A stretch of DNA of 52,438 bases from Camillea tinctor (Eukaryota; Ascomycota; Sordariomycetes; Xylariales; Xylariaceae), in the NCBI GenBank assembly GCA_022578605.1, contig MU394169.1, positions 1 to 52,438 on the forward strand. Reading direction: 5' to 3'. The position numbers and the translations under genes were made by a program. Within the stretch, counting starts at the first letter, position 1; every line of letters starts with the position of its first letter. Of this stretch, positions 11,528 to 20,112 are shown one piece after another. Below the pieces are notes generated by a model. It saw nothing but the letters and a program-made list of their open reading frames with translations, was not told where the DNA came from and searched no databases.

Positions 11528-12068
11528 GATGAGGGTAGTGTTCTAACCTAGGGAAAGATTACTGTGGAAGTTCTAAGAGGAGCTGGACGATGTAGGAACT
11601 TCAGGTTCAATCCATTTTATACCCCTCGGTGTAAGCCGCGTCTTTGCAGACAATGTCTCGGATATACGGGTACGCTGGTTATTCTAGTGTGTTTATACGA
11701 CTCGTGGACCTCCTATAGCACTAGAAGGCTATTAGGTTAGTCGTTTTGGAGTTTCTCCGCCCCTCTGAAATAATTCCGGACTCTTCTACCGGCAATGTTA
11801 TATGTATTAATGTACCTAAGTACTCAACGTGCACAGCTAGGTTACCCCTTTTCCCCGCCTTATAATAGTTTGAGTAGTAGTTAAGCTGCCTACATACAAA
11901 GGCAAGTACATAATATCTGCTTGAGGTGTGCCATCACACTCTACATACTCGTTTATATAGCTTGCAGATATATATGGTGTTGTAGATAAGAACCTGTCGA
12001 TAGTGAATAAGAAAGTATACGAATAAATGGGTGATTATTAGGTTACATATTCCTTCAGTATATCGTGA
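11528..12068. other. Intergenic between Dabb gene and dehydratase
   Basis: 541 bp with no supportable gene. It holds the promoter of the Dabb gene (minus) and the 3' flank of the dehydratase gene (minus). The string GGTTCAATCC near 11605 resembles a pol III B box, but no tRNA fold surrounds it. Confidence 0.5.
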
Positions 12069-13993
12069 CTATGTCTCGGTGCGCAGGAAATCAAAGTCTG
12101 CTCCTTGGTCTGCTTGGTTCACAGATCGCATGTACAACCCCCTATATCCTCTCATCTTTTCCCTTTCGATCCAAGGATGAGACTTTTGGGCCGCGACCTC
12201 TTTCCTTCTTACAGAAAGGCGCCCCTGAATCTCTTCGTCACTAATTTCTACTCTAATGACTCGCTCCTCTATGTTGCAAGTAATCACATCACCATCACGA
12301 ATGATCCCGAAAACCGAATCTGGGTCTGCGGCTTCTGGCGAAACATGAAGCACAATCGTCCCCCCCGCGGTCCCGCTCATTCTGCCATCTGAAATTCGGA
12401 GCATGTCCGTGACCCCCTGCGACGCTAATTTTCGCGGTATGGGGATCAATCCCGCCTCTGGCATACCAGGGTTGCCAACTGGTCCGATATTCTGCAGAAC
12501 CAAGACGCTCTCCGGAGTGACATCGAGGTTCTCGTCATCAATGCGGCGTGCAAGGTCTACAGACCCTGCAAACACGACTGCGCGACCTGAGTAGTTCAAT
12601 AGTTTTCGGTCCTTAGATGCGCTGGCTTTCATCACTGCGCCTTGTGGGGCAAGATTTCCGCGGAGCACCACAATAGAAGATGCTGAGTAAAGGGGCGCGT
12701 CAAACGCCTGGATGCATTGTAGCTCTCTAGGAATGGGTAGCAGAATCTCGCTATCTAGAGCTTCGCCGAGAGTCTTGCCACTAATGGTCATTGCTTCTAG
12801 GTGGAGAAGTGGCCGCAACTTATGTAGCAATGCTCCCATGCCGCCCGAGTTGTGAAAATCGGTCATATAATTAGATCCGCTTGGCTTCAAATCCACAAGC
12901 AGGGGCGTCCGTCTCCCAACTTCGTCAAAGGTGTCTAACGTAATACTGCCTGCAAGCTTAGGGTGTCGATTAACGATCGCCATTAAGTGCACAACGGCAT
13001 TCGTTGAACCCCCAATAGCCTGTAGGACAGTTATGGCGTTGATGAAGGATTCGCGCGTCAGTAGAGATTGCGGCTTCAGCCTTTCACCGGCAGTAATGAC
13101 CGCGACAGCATTTGCTCCAGTTGATTCTGCGATTCTGAGTCGAGCCGATGATACGGCTGGGGCAGAAGCCCCTTTGAATGACATTAGGCCCAAACCAACT
13201 AATATACAAGCCATCGTACTCGCCGTTCCCATCACTCCACATGTACCAGCCTAGGAATTCAATCAGTACATTTCTTCGCTTTGAGATGTATTTTGCTTAC
13301 CGTGGGTGCAAGTTCTTCGTTAATAGTCGCGATCTCCTCAATGTCAATAACTCCAGCTCTGAAACTGGCCCAATTGTTTCGGCAATCCGTACAAGCACCG
13401 ATTCTCGCTCCCTTATGGCTTCCTGGCATCATAGGACCAGTAACCAGATGCAAAATCGGTTTGTTAGCTGAAATCCCACCCATCAGTTGCGCAGGGGTAG
13501 TTTTATCACATCCTAACGTGAAAGTTAGTAATCTGAGCACGCAAATGTAGTCTAGTTACTAACCCCCTATCAACACAACGGCATCCACAGGTTGAGCCTT
13601 AATCATCTCCTCCGTATCCATGCTCATGAGGTTTCGAAGGTACATGCTCGTAGGCGAAGCAAAGGACTCGTGGAGGCTAATGGTCGGGAAGTCAATCGCA
13701 AGACCTCCATTAAGCTGGACCCCCCTTTTGACAGCATCGATGAGCTGGGGAATATTCGCATGACATGGATTGAAGCTCGAATATGTGTTGACTATGCCGA
13801 TGATGGGTCTAGACAGAGCATCTTCGCTATAACCAAGAGCCTTGATGAACACTTTTCGTAGAAACAGCGAGAAGTGAGCATCTCCATAAGAGGTTAATCC
13901 TTGTCTCATCCCTTGAGTTGAATCAATAGGTCGTGATAGATCATAGTCGCGATTGACTTCCACATCTTTCGATAGCTTCTTAAGGTCTGCCAT
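12069..13993 (-). CDS. IlvD/EDD-family sugar-acid dehydratase
   Basis: Three exons (13993-13564, 13512-13301, 13250-12069) encode 607 residues; introns are 51 and 50 bp with clean joins (IGG to CDKTT, and ELAPT to AGTCGVMG). Three cysteines for the iron-sulfur cluster are at 77 (FNPCHANIP), 145 (GGCDKT) and 218 (AGTCGV), and the catalytic-Ser loop reads DGRMSG. The MSMDTEEMIKAQPVDAVVLIGG and GACTDCRNNW blocks are those of the sugar-acid branch (L-arabinonate/D-xylonate type) rather than mitochondrial dihydroxyacid dehydratase of valine synthesis, and no mitochondrial presequence is seen. Expected reaction: an aldonic acid to its 2-keto-3-deoxy acid. It is divergent from the SDR gene across 447 bp, so the two could share control. 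The exact sugar acid is unknown. Confidence 0.92.
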
Positions 13994-14440
13994 ATTGTAC
14001 GAAGATAAATTAATGTTGATATTCTATGAAAACTGGCGGTGACTTCACTCACAGAACTCTAACATCAGACTCCTCTTCGCACTAAATTATATCGTTAGCT
14101 ATCAGTAGGCAACGTCACAGGTTCCGGCCCCTCGCGACAATACATGGCGAAATGTGGATCCAGGATGATAAATCCGGATCAGATGAGTGGAAGCCGAAAG
14201 CTGCGGGGGTTCTCCGTCCTCTAGCTATAGTAGTCTGTTTACTCAAAACGGGTATGCGGAGGGTTTCCGTGGGAAAGGAATATATTCCAACTATAAGAGC
14301 TTATACTAGTAAAAGGACCACAGAAACGAGCTTGAATAACACATAGTGTAAACCCCGTTCGAGTTAAAAAACGGTAATTAAATAGATCTATAACTATTTT
14401 TCGTTTATCTATTTCAAACCTTCGCGTTTCCCTCTCAATC
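13994..14440. promoter_or_regulatory. Shared divergent promoter region of dehydratase and SDR genes
   Basis: 447 bp lie between the ATG codons of the dehydratase (minus) and the SDR (plus). This head-to-head layout is common for co-regulated fungal pathway genes. I see a short inverted repeat TATAAG-AG-CTTATA around 14294-14307, but no binding site I can assign with confidence. The SDR has a pyrimidine-rich leader just before its ATG. Confidence 0.45.
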
Positions 14441-15250
14441 ATGCTAAAACTAGAAAATAAAGTTGCGCTCATAATTGGCTTAGGTCAAGACGGGAATGAA
14501 GGCTGGGGAATAGGGGCAGCTTGTGCAGTTCAGCTTGCGAGACAAGGGGCAAAGATTTTCGGCGGAAACAGATCAAGCGAATCGACAAGCAAAACGAAAA
14601 ACACCATTCTAGAGAATGGTGGCGTATGCGACATTATGACCGTCGATGCCATCTCGTCTAAGTCAGTGGAGGCACTTGTCAATGCATGCTTGGCCAAACA
14701 TGGGCGAATCGACATCTTGGTTCCCAATGTTGGTCGTTCAGAGCCAGGAACTCCAGCCACGATGACTGAACACATTTGGGACGCACAAATAGACGTTAAT
14801 CTGAAGAGTGTCTACTTGGCTTGCCACTTCGTATTACCAATCATGGAGAAACAAGAGACCGGTGGCTCTATTGTTTGTATTTCCAGCATCGCCGGGATGC
14901 GTTATATTGGCAAACCCCAGATAGGTTACAGCACTTCGAAAGCCGCTATTCTGCAATTCGTCAAAGCTACAGCTGTCATGTACGCTCAGAAGGGTGTCCG
15001 TCTCAATACGGTAGTTCCAGGGCTTATGGAAACTCCTTACACGAAAAACTTATCAACAAGATTCCCGCAAGAAGGTGGATACGAAACGTTCAAAAAGATG
15101 CGCGATGGCCAAGTCCCGATGGGGAAAATGGGAGACGCCTGGGATGTTGCGAATGCCGTGGTATTTCTCGCATCTGATGAAGCAAAATATATCACAGGCC
15201 AGAAAATTGTTGTCGATGGAGGTATAACGTCTTCCACGGGACGTACGTAG
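14441..15250 (+). CDS. Classical short-chain dehydrogenase/reductase
   Basis: Single exon, 269 residues. Rossmann features: a glycine-rich loop at about 13-26 (GLG...GWGIG), a variant of NNAG as PNVG at 95-98, structural Asn in DVN (120), catalytic Ser148/149 in ISS, and YxxxK at Tyr163-Lys167 (YSTSK). The C terminus ASDEAKYITGQKIVVDGG is typical for SDRs that oxidise sugars, polyols or 3-oxoacyl groups with NAD(P). The shared promoter region with the sugar-acid dehydratase favours a sugar or sugar-acid dehydrogenase, the first oxidative step of a non-phosphorylative pathway; that is inference. The ATG at 14441 gives the natural MLKLENKVALI start. Confidence 0.9.
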   Translation: MLKLENKVALIIGLGQDGNEGWGIGAACAVQLARQGAKIFGGNRSSESTSKTKNTILENGGVCDIMTVDAISSKSVEALVNACLAKHGRIDILVPNVGRSEPGTPATMTEHIWDAQIDVNLKSVYLACHFVLPIMEKQETGGSIVCISSIAGMRYIGKPQIGYSTSKAAILQFVKATAVMYAQKGVRLNTVVPGLMETPYTKNLSTRFPQEGGYETFKKMRDGQVPMGKMGDAWDVANAVVFLASDEAKYITGQKIVVDGGITSSTGRT

Positions 15251-15807
15251 GAGCATCACGTTTAAGGTAACTACATGATTCAATGACGGACAAAGTCTTT
15301 CCTCCCACACGGATAAGTATGACAAAACACACGTTGCTTAGAACTTGAAGCGTTTAATTTATTGCCACTACCAAGATTACCAACATGAGCGTACATTACA
15401 TCGGGAAGTGGTCCCAAAGTCCAATACATTATAATCAATCGATATTGAAAGTATTTCTCTCGTGTATGTAGTGGCTTTAATGAGGTGTTTAGAGACCTAA
15501 AGGTTCTTTTATTTCTGATACTTTACTGATTAAGTGTTTCTAATGAAGTCTAAAATAGACTCAAAAGTTCTCCCTTACTCTTTGTCGTTTACCTGCTTGT
15601 CGTCTTATGCAAAGTCTAAGAGAGATAGATTCCTCTGAAAGGCAGGGGAATCATATATAACCCCGGGGATATTCTAGGAAACATGTTCCTCACTTCTCTC
15701 TAAACCACTTCACATGACCCATGCACATAAACCTATTGATTCAAACTCCTTTATCAAAATCGAACCAATCTAACATTGAGCAATTCTCACAACGTTGACC
15801 AGACAAG
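15251..15807. other. Intergenic, carries the J-protein promoter
   Basis: 557 bp between SDR and J-domain genes, both on plus. No gene is seen. The last 150 bp form a plausible promoter and leader; see the TATA element at 15652. Confidence 0.55.
15652..15662 (+). promoter_or_regulatory. TATA-like element upstream of the J-domain gene
   Basis: CATATATAACC lies 146 bp before the ATG at 15808 and is followed by a pyrimidine-rich stretch (CTTCTCTCTAAACC) that would suit a fungal transcription start. It is a motif match only. Confidence 0.45.
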
Positions 15808-17442
15808 ATGTTGCCAAACTACTACAAAGTCTTGGGCGTAAACCCAACTTGCACCGCCCAAGATGTTAGGGATGCCTATCGACAACAGGCCCTTAAACTT
15901 CACCCGGACAAGAATCCAAATCAAAACACGACTACCTATTTCCAGGTCGTCAAGGAAGCTTACGAAGTATTGATCGACACATCTAAGCGCTTCAATTATG
16001 AAATGAAGTTCGATTCTACAGAGCAAGCATCAAAGAAGACCAAGGAAACGACCACCAAGTTGAAGCGCAAACACTTCCGCAAGTTCCATGAGGACATCCA
16101 CCGCAAGTCCCATAAGGACATCGAACATGCCCAGGCGCTCGAAGAACAAGTAGAAGACAAGCTAAATAAGAACAAGAATATCGAGAAGAGCAGCAACAAG
16201 AAGAGCAGCACCAAGAAGGACGGCACCAAGAAGGACGGCACCAAGAAGAACAACATCAAACACAAGGGTACCGGGGACAAGCGCACCGTTGGCAGAACCT
16301 TCCGGAACAAGAGTCGCATTGACAAACTAGAGCAGAAGTGGTTCGATAACAAGGCCCTCGAAAGACGAAAGGGTGTCACGCCACCGGAGACGCTTAAAAA
16401 GGCCAAGGAAACCAAAGCCGGATACACGGAGCGTGATGTGGAGCGAAGATCCAGGACCTGCGCCAAAGGCACACCGGAGTGGCAACGCAACCAGGACCTC
16501 GCCAAGGCGAACCAGCAGATGTACAAGCTGCAAGCCGATGCGATGCAGCGGCAGATACAGAAACGGAAACACGAGATCGAAGCGAAGAAGCAAGCCACGG
16601 GCATCAACCAGCTCACGAAAGCCCTCGCGACGCCGGGCAAGGCTGTCACCTGGGAGCATATCGAATCGTATAGAAACTTACACCAGCGACTCAGCACGAG
16701 CGACCAGAAACTGCTAGGCCAAGCAGAATCTGTGGCAGCCCCGCAGAGCAGCAGCAGCAGCAGCAACACACACAACGACAAGGAACTCACCTTCGCCGGA
16801 AAGGGGTGCACCGACCTCACCACCACCCAAGCGGAGCGCGAGCGCGCCGCCGCCCTCACCGCCCAGCTCTCGCAAGCACGCGCGACCGTCTCGCAGCTCT
16901 CCATCGCGCGATCCGGCGGCTCCGAGCTGGTCGTGCAAGCGCACCAGAAGACGGAAGCCGAGCGCGAGGCGTCCAAGCGCGCGGGCGCGGTCGACTCGGC
17001 AGTCCGGCACAGGGCGCGGCTCGTAGCCATCAAGAGCGAGGTGCGGGGGGCGGCGCGCGAGGTGGCGGCGCGGGAACAAGCAGCTCGAATGCTAGAGCGC
17101 GCGGGCGCGAGCGCGGACGCGGTGGACCGCGCGCGGCGGGGCAAGACGCAGCCGCAGATCCGGTTCGGGAGCCGGTACAACGCGTACGCGAGCGTGGAGG
17201 AGGCAGCACAGTGGGACCCGGTGGATATGCGCGGGGGGTATGTCACGGCGGAGGAGGTGTATATGGCGTTTGGGATGGGGAGGCGGCCGGTGGAGGAGGC
17301 GAGGGTGCTGGGGAGGGCGATGGCGAGGTATAGGGAGGATGTGGAGATTCGGGGGAGGGATGTTGTGAATGGGAAGAGGATTGTGGGAGGGGGGGTTGAG
17401 GAGTATTCTGGGTACGAGATAGGGGAGTCATCGAGACAGTGA
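15808..17442 (+). CDS. J-domain (DnaJ/Hsp40-type) protein with long charged tail
   Basis: Single exon, 544 residues. Residues 4-65 are a J domain: YYKVLGVNPTCTAQDV, the HPD motif at 32-34 (LHPDKNP), then EAYEVL. HPD stimulates Hsp70 ATPase. No G/F linker, zinc domain or CTD follows, so this is a class C J-protein. Residues of about 70-300 are very rich in Lys and Glu, including tandem TKKDG-type units near 135-150, and look like coiled coil with nuclear-type basic patches. Residues of about 340-480 are Ala/Arg/Glu-rich helix. Base composition climbs steeply to very high G+C and G-rich codons toward the 3' end. A long antisense open frame across it is a composition artefact. Partner and compartment are unknown. 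Confidence 0.85.
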   Translation: MLPNYYKVLGVNPTCTAQDVRDAYRQQALKLHPDKNPNQNTTTYFQVVKEAYEVLIDTSKRFNYEMKFDSTEQASKKTKETTTKLKRKHFRKFHEDIHRKSHKDIEHAQALEEQVEDKLNKNKNIEKSSNKKSSTKKDGTKKDGTKKNNIKHKGTGDKRTVGRTFRNKSRIDKLEQKWFDNKALERRKGVTPPETLKKAKETKAGYTERDVERRSRTCAKGTPEWQRNQDLAKANQQMYKLQADAMQRQIQKRKHEIEAKKQATGINQLTKALATPGKAVTWEHIESYRNLHQRLSTSDQKLLGQAESVAAPQSSSSSSNTHNDKELTFAGKGCTDLTTTQAERERAAALTAQLSQARATVSQLSIARSGGSELVVQAHQKTEAEREASKRAGAVDSAVRHRARLVAIKSEVRGAAREVAAREQAARMLERAGASADAVDRARRGKTQPQIRFGSRYNAYASVEEAAQWDPVDMRGGYVTAEEVYMAFGMGRRPVEEARVLGRAMARYREDVEIRGRDVVNGKRIVGGGVEEYSGYEIGESSRQ

Positions 17443-17965
17443 AGTGATCTACATAACGGGAGGGGTGGGATGGAAGGCTTCTTCGGAGCGGTTCGACACA
17501 TGCTCTGATTGCATTTGGTTAAACCCTCCAATAGCGAAGAATATGACACGAGCAAGCAGAAAAAAAGAAAAAGAAATTGCGATAAGGAGCAGCATATTTA
17601 AAACATTTTTAGTTCACGATCCTACCGATATTCACATATTGGATACTCTATATATTTATATATATTTTTTATATAGTTAGGTTTTATTCTGGTTCCGTGA
17701 TGAGCGTGTCGTTAATAATACCTGTCACATTTAAATAAATTTCACCTGAGGGTTTGAGGTTGATGCTGGACTCGTATATACCTACCCCTATCTCATCATA
17801 TCCCGTACTATTGAACTTACGGCGTCTTTTTCGCACACAGGTACAGTTTGTAGTTCATAGAATACTGCCAATTTGTTTGAGTTCCCTAGGAATTATTAAA
17901 CACCAGGTGTTATTTAATTGTAATGGATTCTTTTTATGTACAAGGGCTATTAGTGCTCTAACAGT
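17443..17965. other. Convergent intergenic region
   Basis: 523 bp between the J-domain gene and the aldolase 3' end. It contains a TATA/ATAT microsatellite at about 17648-17675. No gene is seen. Confidence 0.5.
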
Positions 17966-18910
17966 CTATAGTGTGGCCTCAATCGCCGCCAGTCCTGCCA
18001 ACTGAGTGACAATGTTCTTCTTTGCTGCCTCACCAGGCTCTATATAGGGGCGTCGTGGTTTGAGAAGCTCTTCGGCGCCCGCAATACCCGCTGCTTTAGC
18101 AGAGTGTACCGCCACCGCGTACTTTACCGAAGCAATACCCGCCTTGCACGGCTGCTCAGCAAGAGCTGCCTTTTGGTGTAATTCGAGGGCTTTTTTATAC
18201 TCTCCCTGCTTATAGAGGTTGTATATGTGAACAAGAGTTTTGGGGAATATGTTGGCAAATGCTGCAATACACCCAGCTGATCCTACACTCAGTCCCCCTA
18301 TCAAGAAGTCGGACTGGCCTCCGAATGTAGCAAACCGCTCAGGGGGTAGCTCTGCGGCTAGCCGAGTGATCTTGGCTACCGAGCCGCAGGTCAACTTCAC
18401 ACCGACGATGTTCTCATGCTTGTTTGCTAGATTGGCGATGGTCTCGGAATCGAGGTCAATGCCATTGCAAACAGCGGGGAAGTTATAAAGGACGATAGGG
18501 ATAGCGCTTTCAGCTGCAACATCGGCATAGAAACGCTCGATTACAGCAGGAGTAGTGGCCTTGCCAAAGTAGCCAGGCGGCAGTACTAGGGCGTAGTTGG
18601 CGCCAGCATCGGCGGCATCAGATATGAATTCCAAGACTTGGCGTGTCGAATGGCCACCACAGCCGGCCATGATGGGGAAAGACGGGCCACATGCTTGACG
18701 GGCTATTTGGAGAAGTTGCTTGCGTTCTTCCCGAGTGAGTAGGAAGGTTTCAGCATTGGTACCGAGTATGACGAGACCAGCCAGGCCTGACTTGGAGAGG
18801 TATGAGTAGTAGGTTGCCTGAGTCTCAGGGACCAAGGTGTCTGTCTTCGGGTCAAAGAAGGTCACGGCAGGAGACCAGATACCACTGGGGGGTACTTTAG
18901 GGAACGACAT
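17966..18910 (-). CDS. DHDPS/NAL-family class I aldolase
   Basis: Single exon, 314 residues from the ATG at 18910 (MSFPKVPPSG); the frame runs open further upstream, but with no ATG. TIM-barrel family hallmarks are GTNAE at 50-54, Tyr142 in VLYNFP and the Schiff-base Lys172 in VGVKLTCGS, with length as usual. Relatives cleave or condense pyruvate with an aldehyde: dihydrodipicolinate synthase, 4-hydroxy-2-oxoglutarate aldolase, 2-keto-3-deoxy sugar-acid aldolases and the fungal L-threo-3-deoxy-hexulosonate aldolase (GaaC/LGA1). Fungi do not make lysine through DAP, so a catabolic aldolase is likely. It would fit after the dehydratase at 12069: 2-keto-3-deoxy acid to pyruvate plus aldehyde. 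It is separated from the dehydratase-SDR pair by the J-protein gene. Confidence 0.9.
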   Translation of the reverse strand: MSFPKVPPSGIWSPAVTFFDPKTDTLVPETQATYYSYLSKSGLAGLVILGTNAETFLLTREERKQLLQIARQACGPSFPIMAGCGGHSTRQVLEFISDAADAGANYALVLPPGYFGKATTPAVIERFYADVAAESAIPIVLYNFPAVCNGIDLDSETIANLANKHENIVGVKLTCGSVAKITRLAAELPPERFATFGGQSDFLIGGLSVGSAGCIAAFANIFPKTLVHIYNLYKQGEYKKALELHQKAALAEQPCKAGIASVKYAVAVHSAKAAGIAGAEELLKPRRPYIEPGEAAKKNIVTQLAGLAAIEATL

Positions 18911-20104
18911 GGTTGAACTGAGAAAATAGGGGGATGTGGTATAAGAAAGCTGAAGAGCAGAGAGTTTGGGGGAACAGCAAAGCAAACACTAAGGGAAAGA
19001 GTAAGTATAGGTTATAGAAGTATAAGCTAGGTTAGAAGAGACTATACCGGTCGGTTCCGTACCTGGGTTAATATATAATGCAAGTGGAAGCTGATGGTGT
19101 GATCGGTTCGGGGTAATTGAACCGATCATCGGCTCTTGGTCGTCCGCACTCGGCGATGCACCGGTTTGCTTGACAACCCTCAGTAGGTAGAATCTTAAGA
19201 TTCTCAGTTGATCCACAATGAGTATTGTCTATAAAACATGTATACCGGAAATTTATGAGGGTTGTGATTAAATGAGGTGAGAGTGATCATGTTTACTAGG
19301 TTTGTATTATAAAGCTACTGAGCTACTGAGCTACGTCAATGCATCGTGTACCTATACTGGTAGAGCACCCAGGTATTTGACTATAGGCCTGGAATTTCAG
19401 TAAAAAATAGCCGTTGGTTATTAAATGAAATTTTGACCAGGCAATGAAGTTATTGTGAAGAGACTATAGTGGCCGTGATGGGAAGGTAGTAAAATAGTGT
19501 AAGTGATATAGTACTATGTAATAGAATCATGTAGGTTAGGTCGGTGTTAGACCCCTCAGTATATATTGGATGTACCAGTATAGTGGCAGCTGAACAAGAC
19601 GCGGGGCAATGCAATCCGTACCTAAGCAGGCCAAGATCAGGGCTGCTCCATGCTCCACTTATGCATCAAGCTAAGTCGTGCTACACTAGTGTAAGCTAGT
19701 CAGGTTAGTGTATGTAAAAGCAGCCTAATCGGATTAGATAAGACGGGATATGGTGCAAGCTAGGATAACTTTACCTACTTAGCACCTATGTAACTAGTAT
19801 CTACCTATAACCTTCATCTGCACCTCCACCTTCACCTGAACAACCCTCTCTTTAACCAGCGTATTACTTTTCCTTTCTTTCCATTCTCCTCTTACCAACC
19901 GAGAAGAGTATCATGGGGAATACGATACGCTGATTAACCGCAGGACCAAAACGATGCGACACAATACCTAACCACCGAAGCTCAAGCTGCTATCTATCGA
20001 TCGCCTCCGTCCTCCTCTTAACCAGCCCACCCTACTCGTTCGCAATCGAGACACCATGTTACTGAGACCTGACATTACACCAGCCAGATGGAAATATCGT
20101 CAAA
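18911..20104. other. Divergent intergenic region between aldolase and RTC1
   Basis: 1.2 kb with no supportable gene. It holds the promoters of the aldolase (minus; a TATATATT-like string near 19070) and of RTC1 (plus; a pyrimidine-rich leader from about 19800). A short tandem AGCTACTG repeat lies at about 19313-19335. Confidence 0.5.
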
Positions 20105-20112
20105 ATGTATAA
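20056..20112 (+). other. uORF overlapping the RTC1 start codon
   Basis: An ATG at 20056 opens an 18-codon frame that ends in TAA at 20110-20112, past the first RTC1 ATG (20105) and in another frame. If it lies in the mRNA leader, it should reduce initiation at 20105 and favour the next in-frame ATG at 20126. This is seen directly in the sequence; its use is inferred. Confidence 0.5.

Noticed and set aside
11600..11620. GGTTCAATCC as a tRNA B box
   Set aside because: No T stem, A box or acceptor stem can be drawn around it.
12069..13993. Dihydroxyacid dehydratase as a self-resistance gene, as in aspterric-acid clusters
   Set aside because: The motifs fit the sugar-acid branch, there is no mitochondrial presequence, and no terpene cyclase lies nearby.
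15996..17555. 519-residue open frame antisense to the J-protein gene
   Set aside because: It is a shadow caused by G+C-rich codon use; its protein is Ser/Leu/Arg/Cys-rich low complexity, while the sense frame has a clear J domain.
18911..18985. N-terminal extension (possible targeting peptide) of the aldolase
   Set aside because: No ATG occurs upstream of 18910 in frame; the natural start is MSFPKVPPSG.
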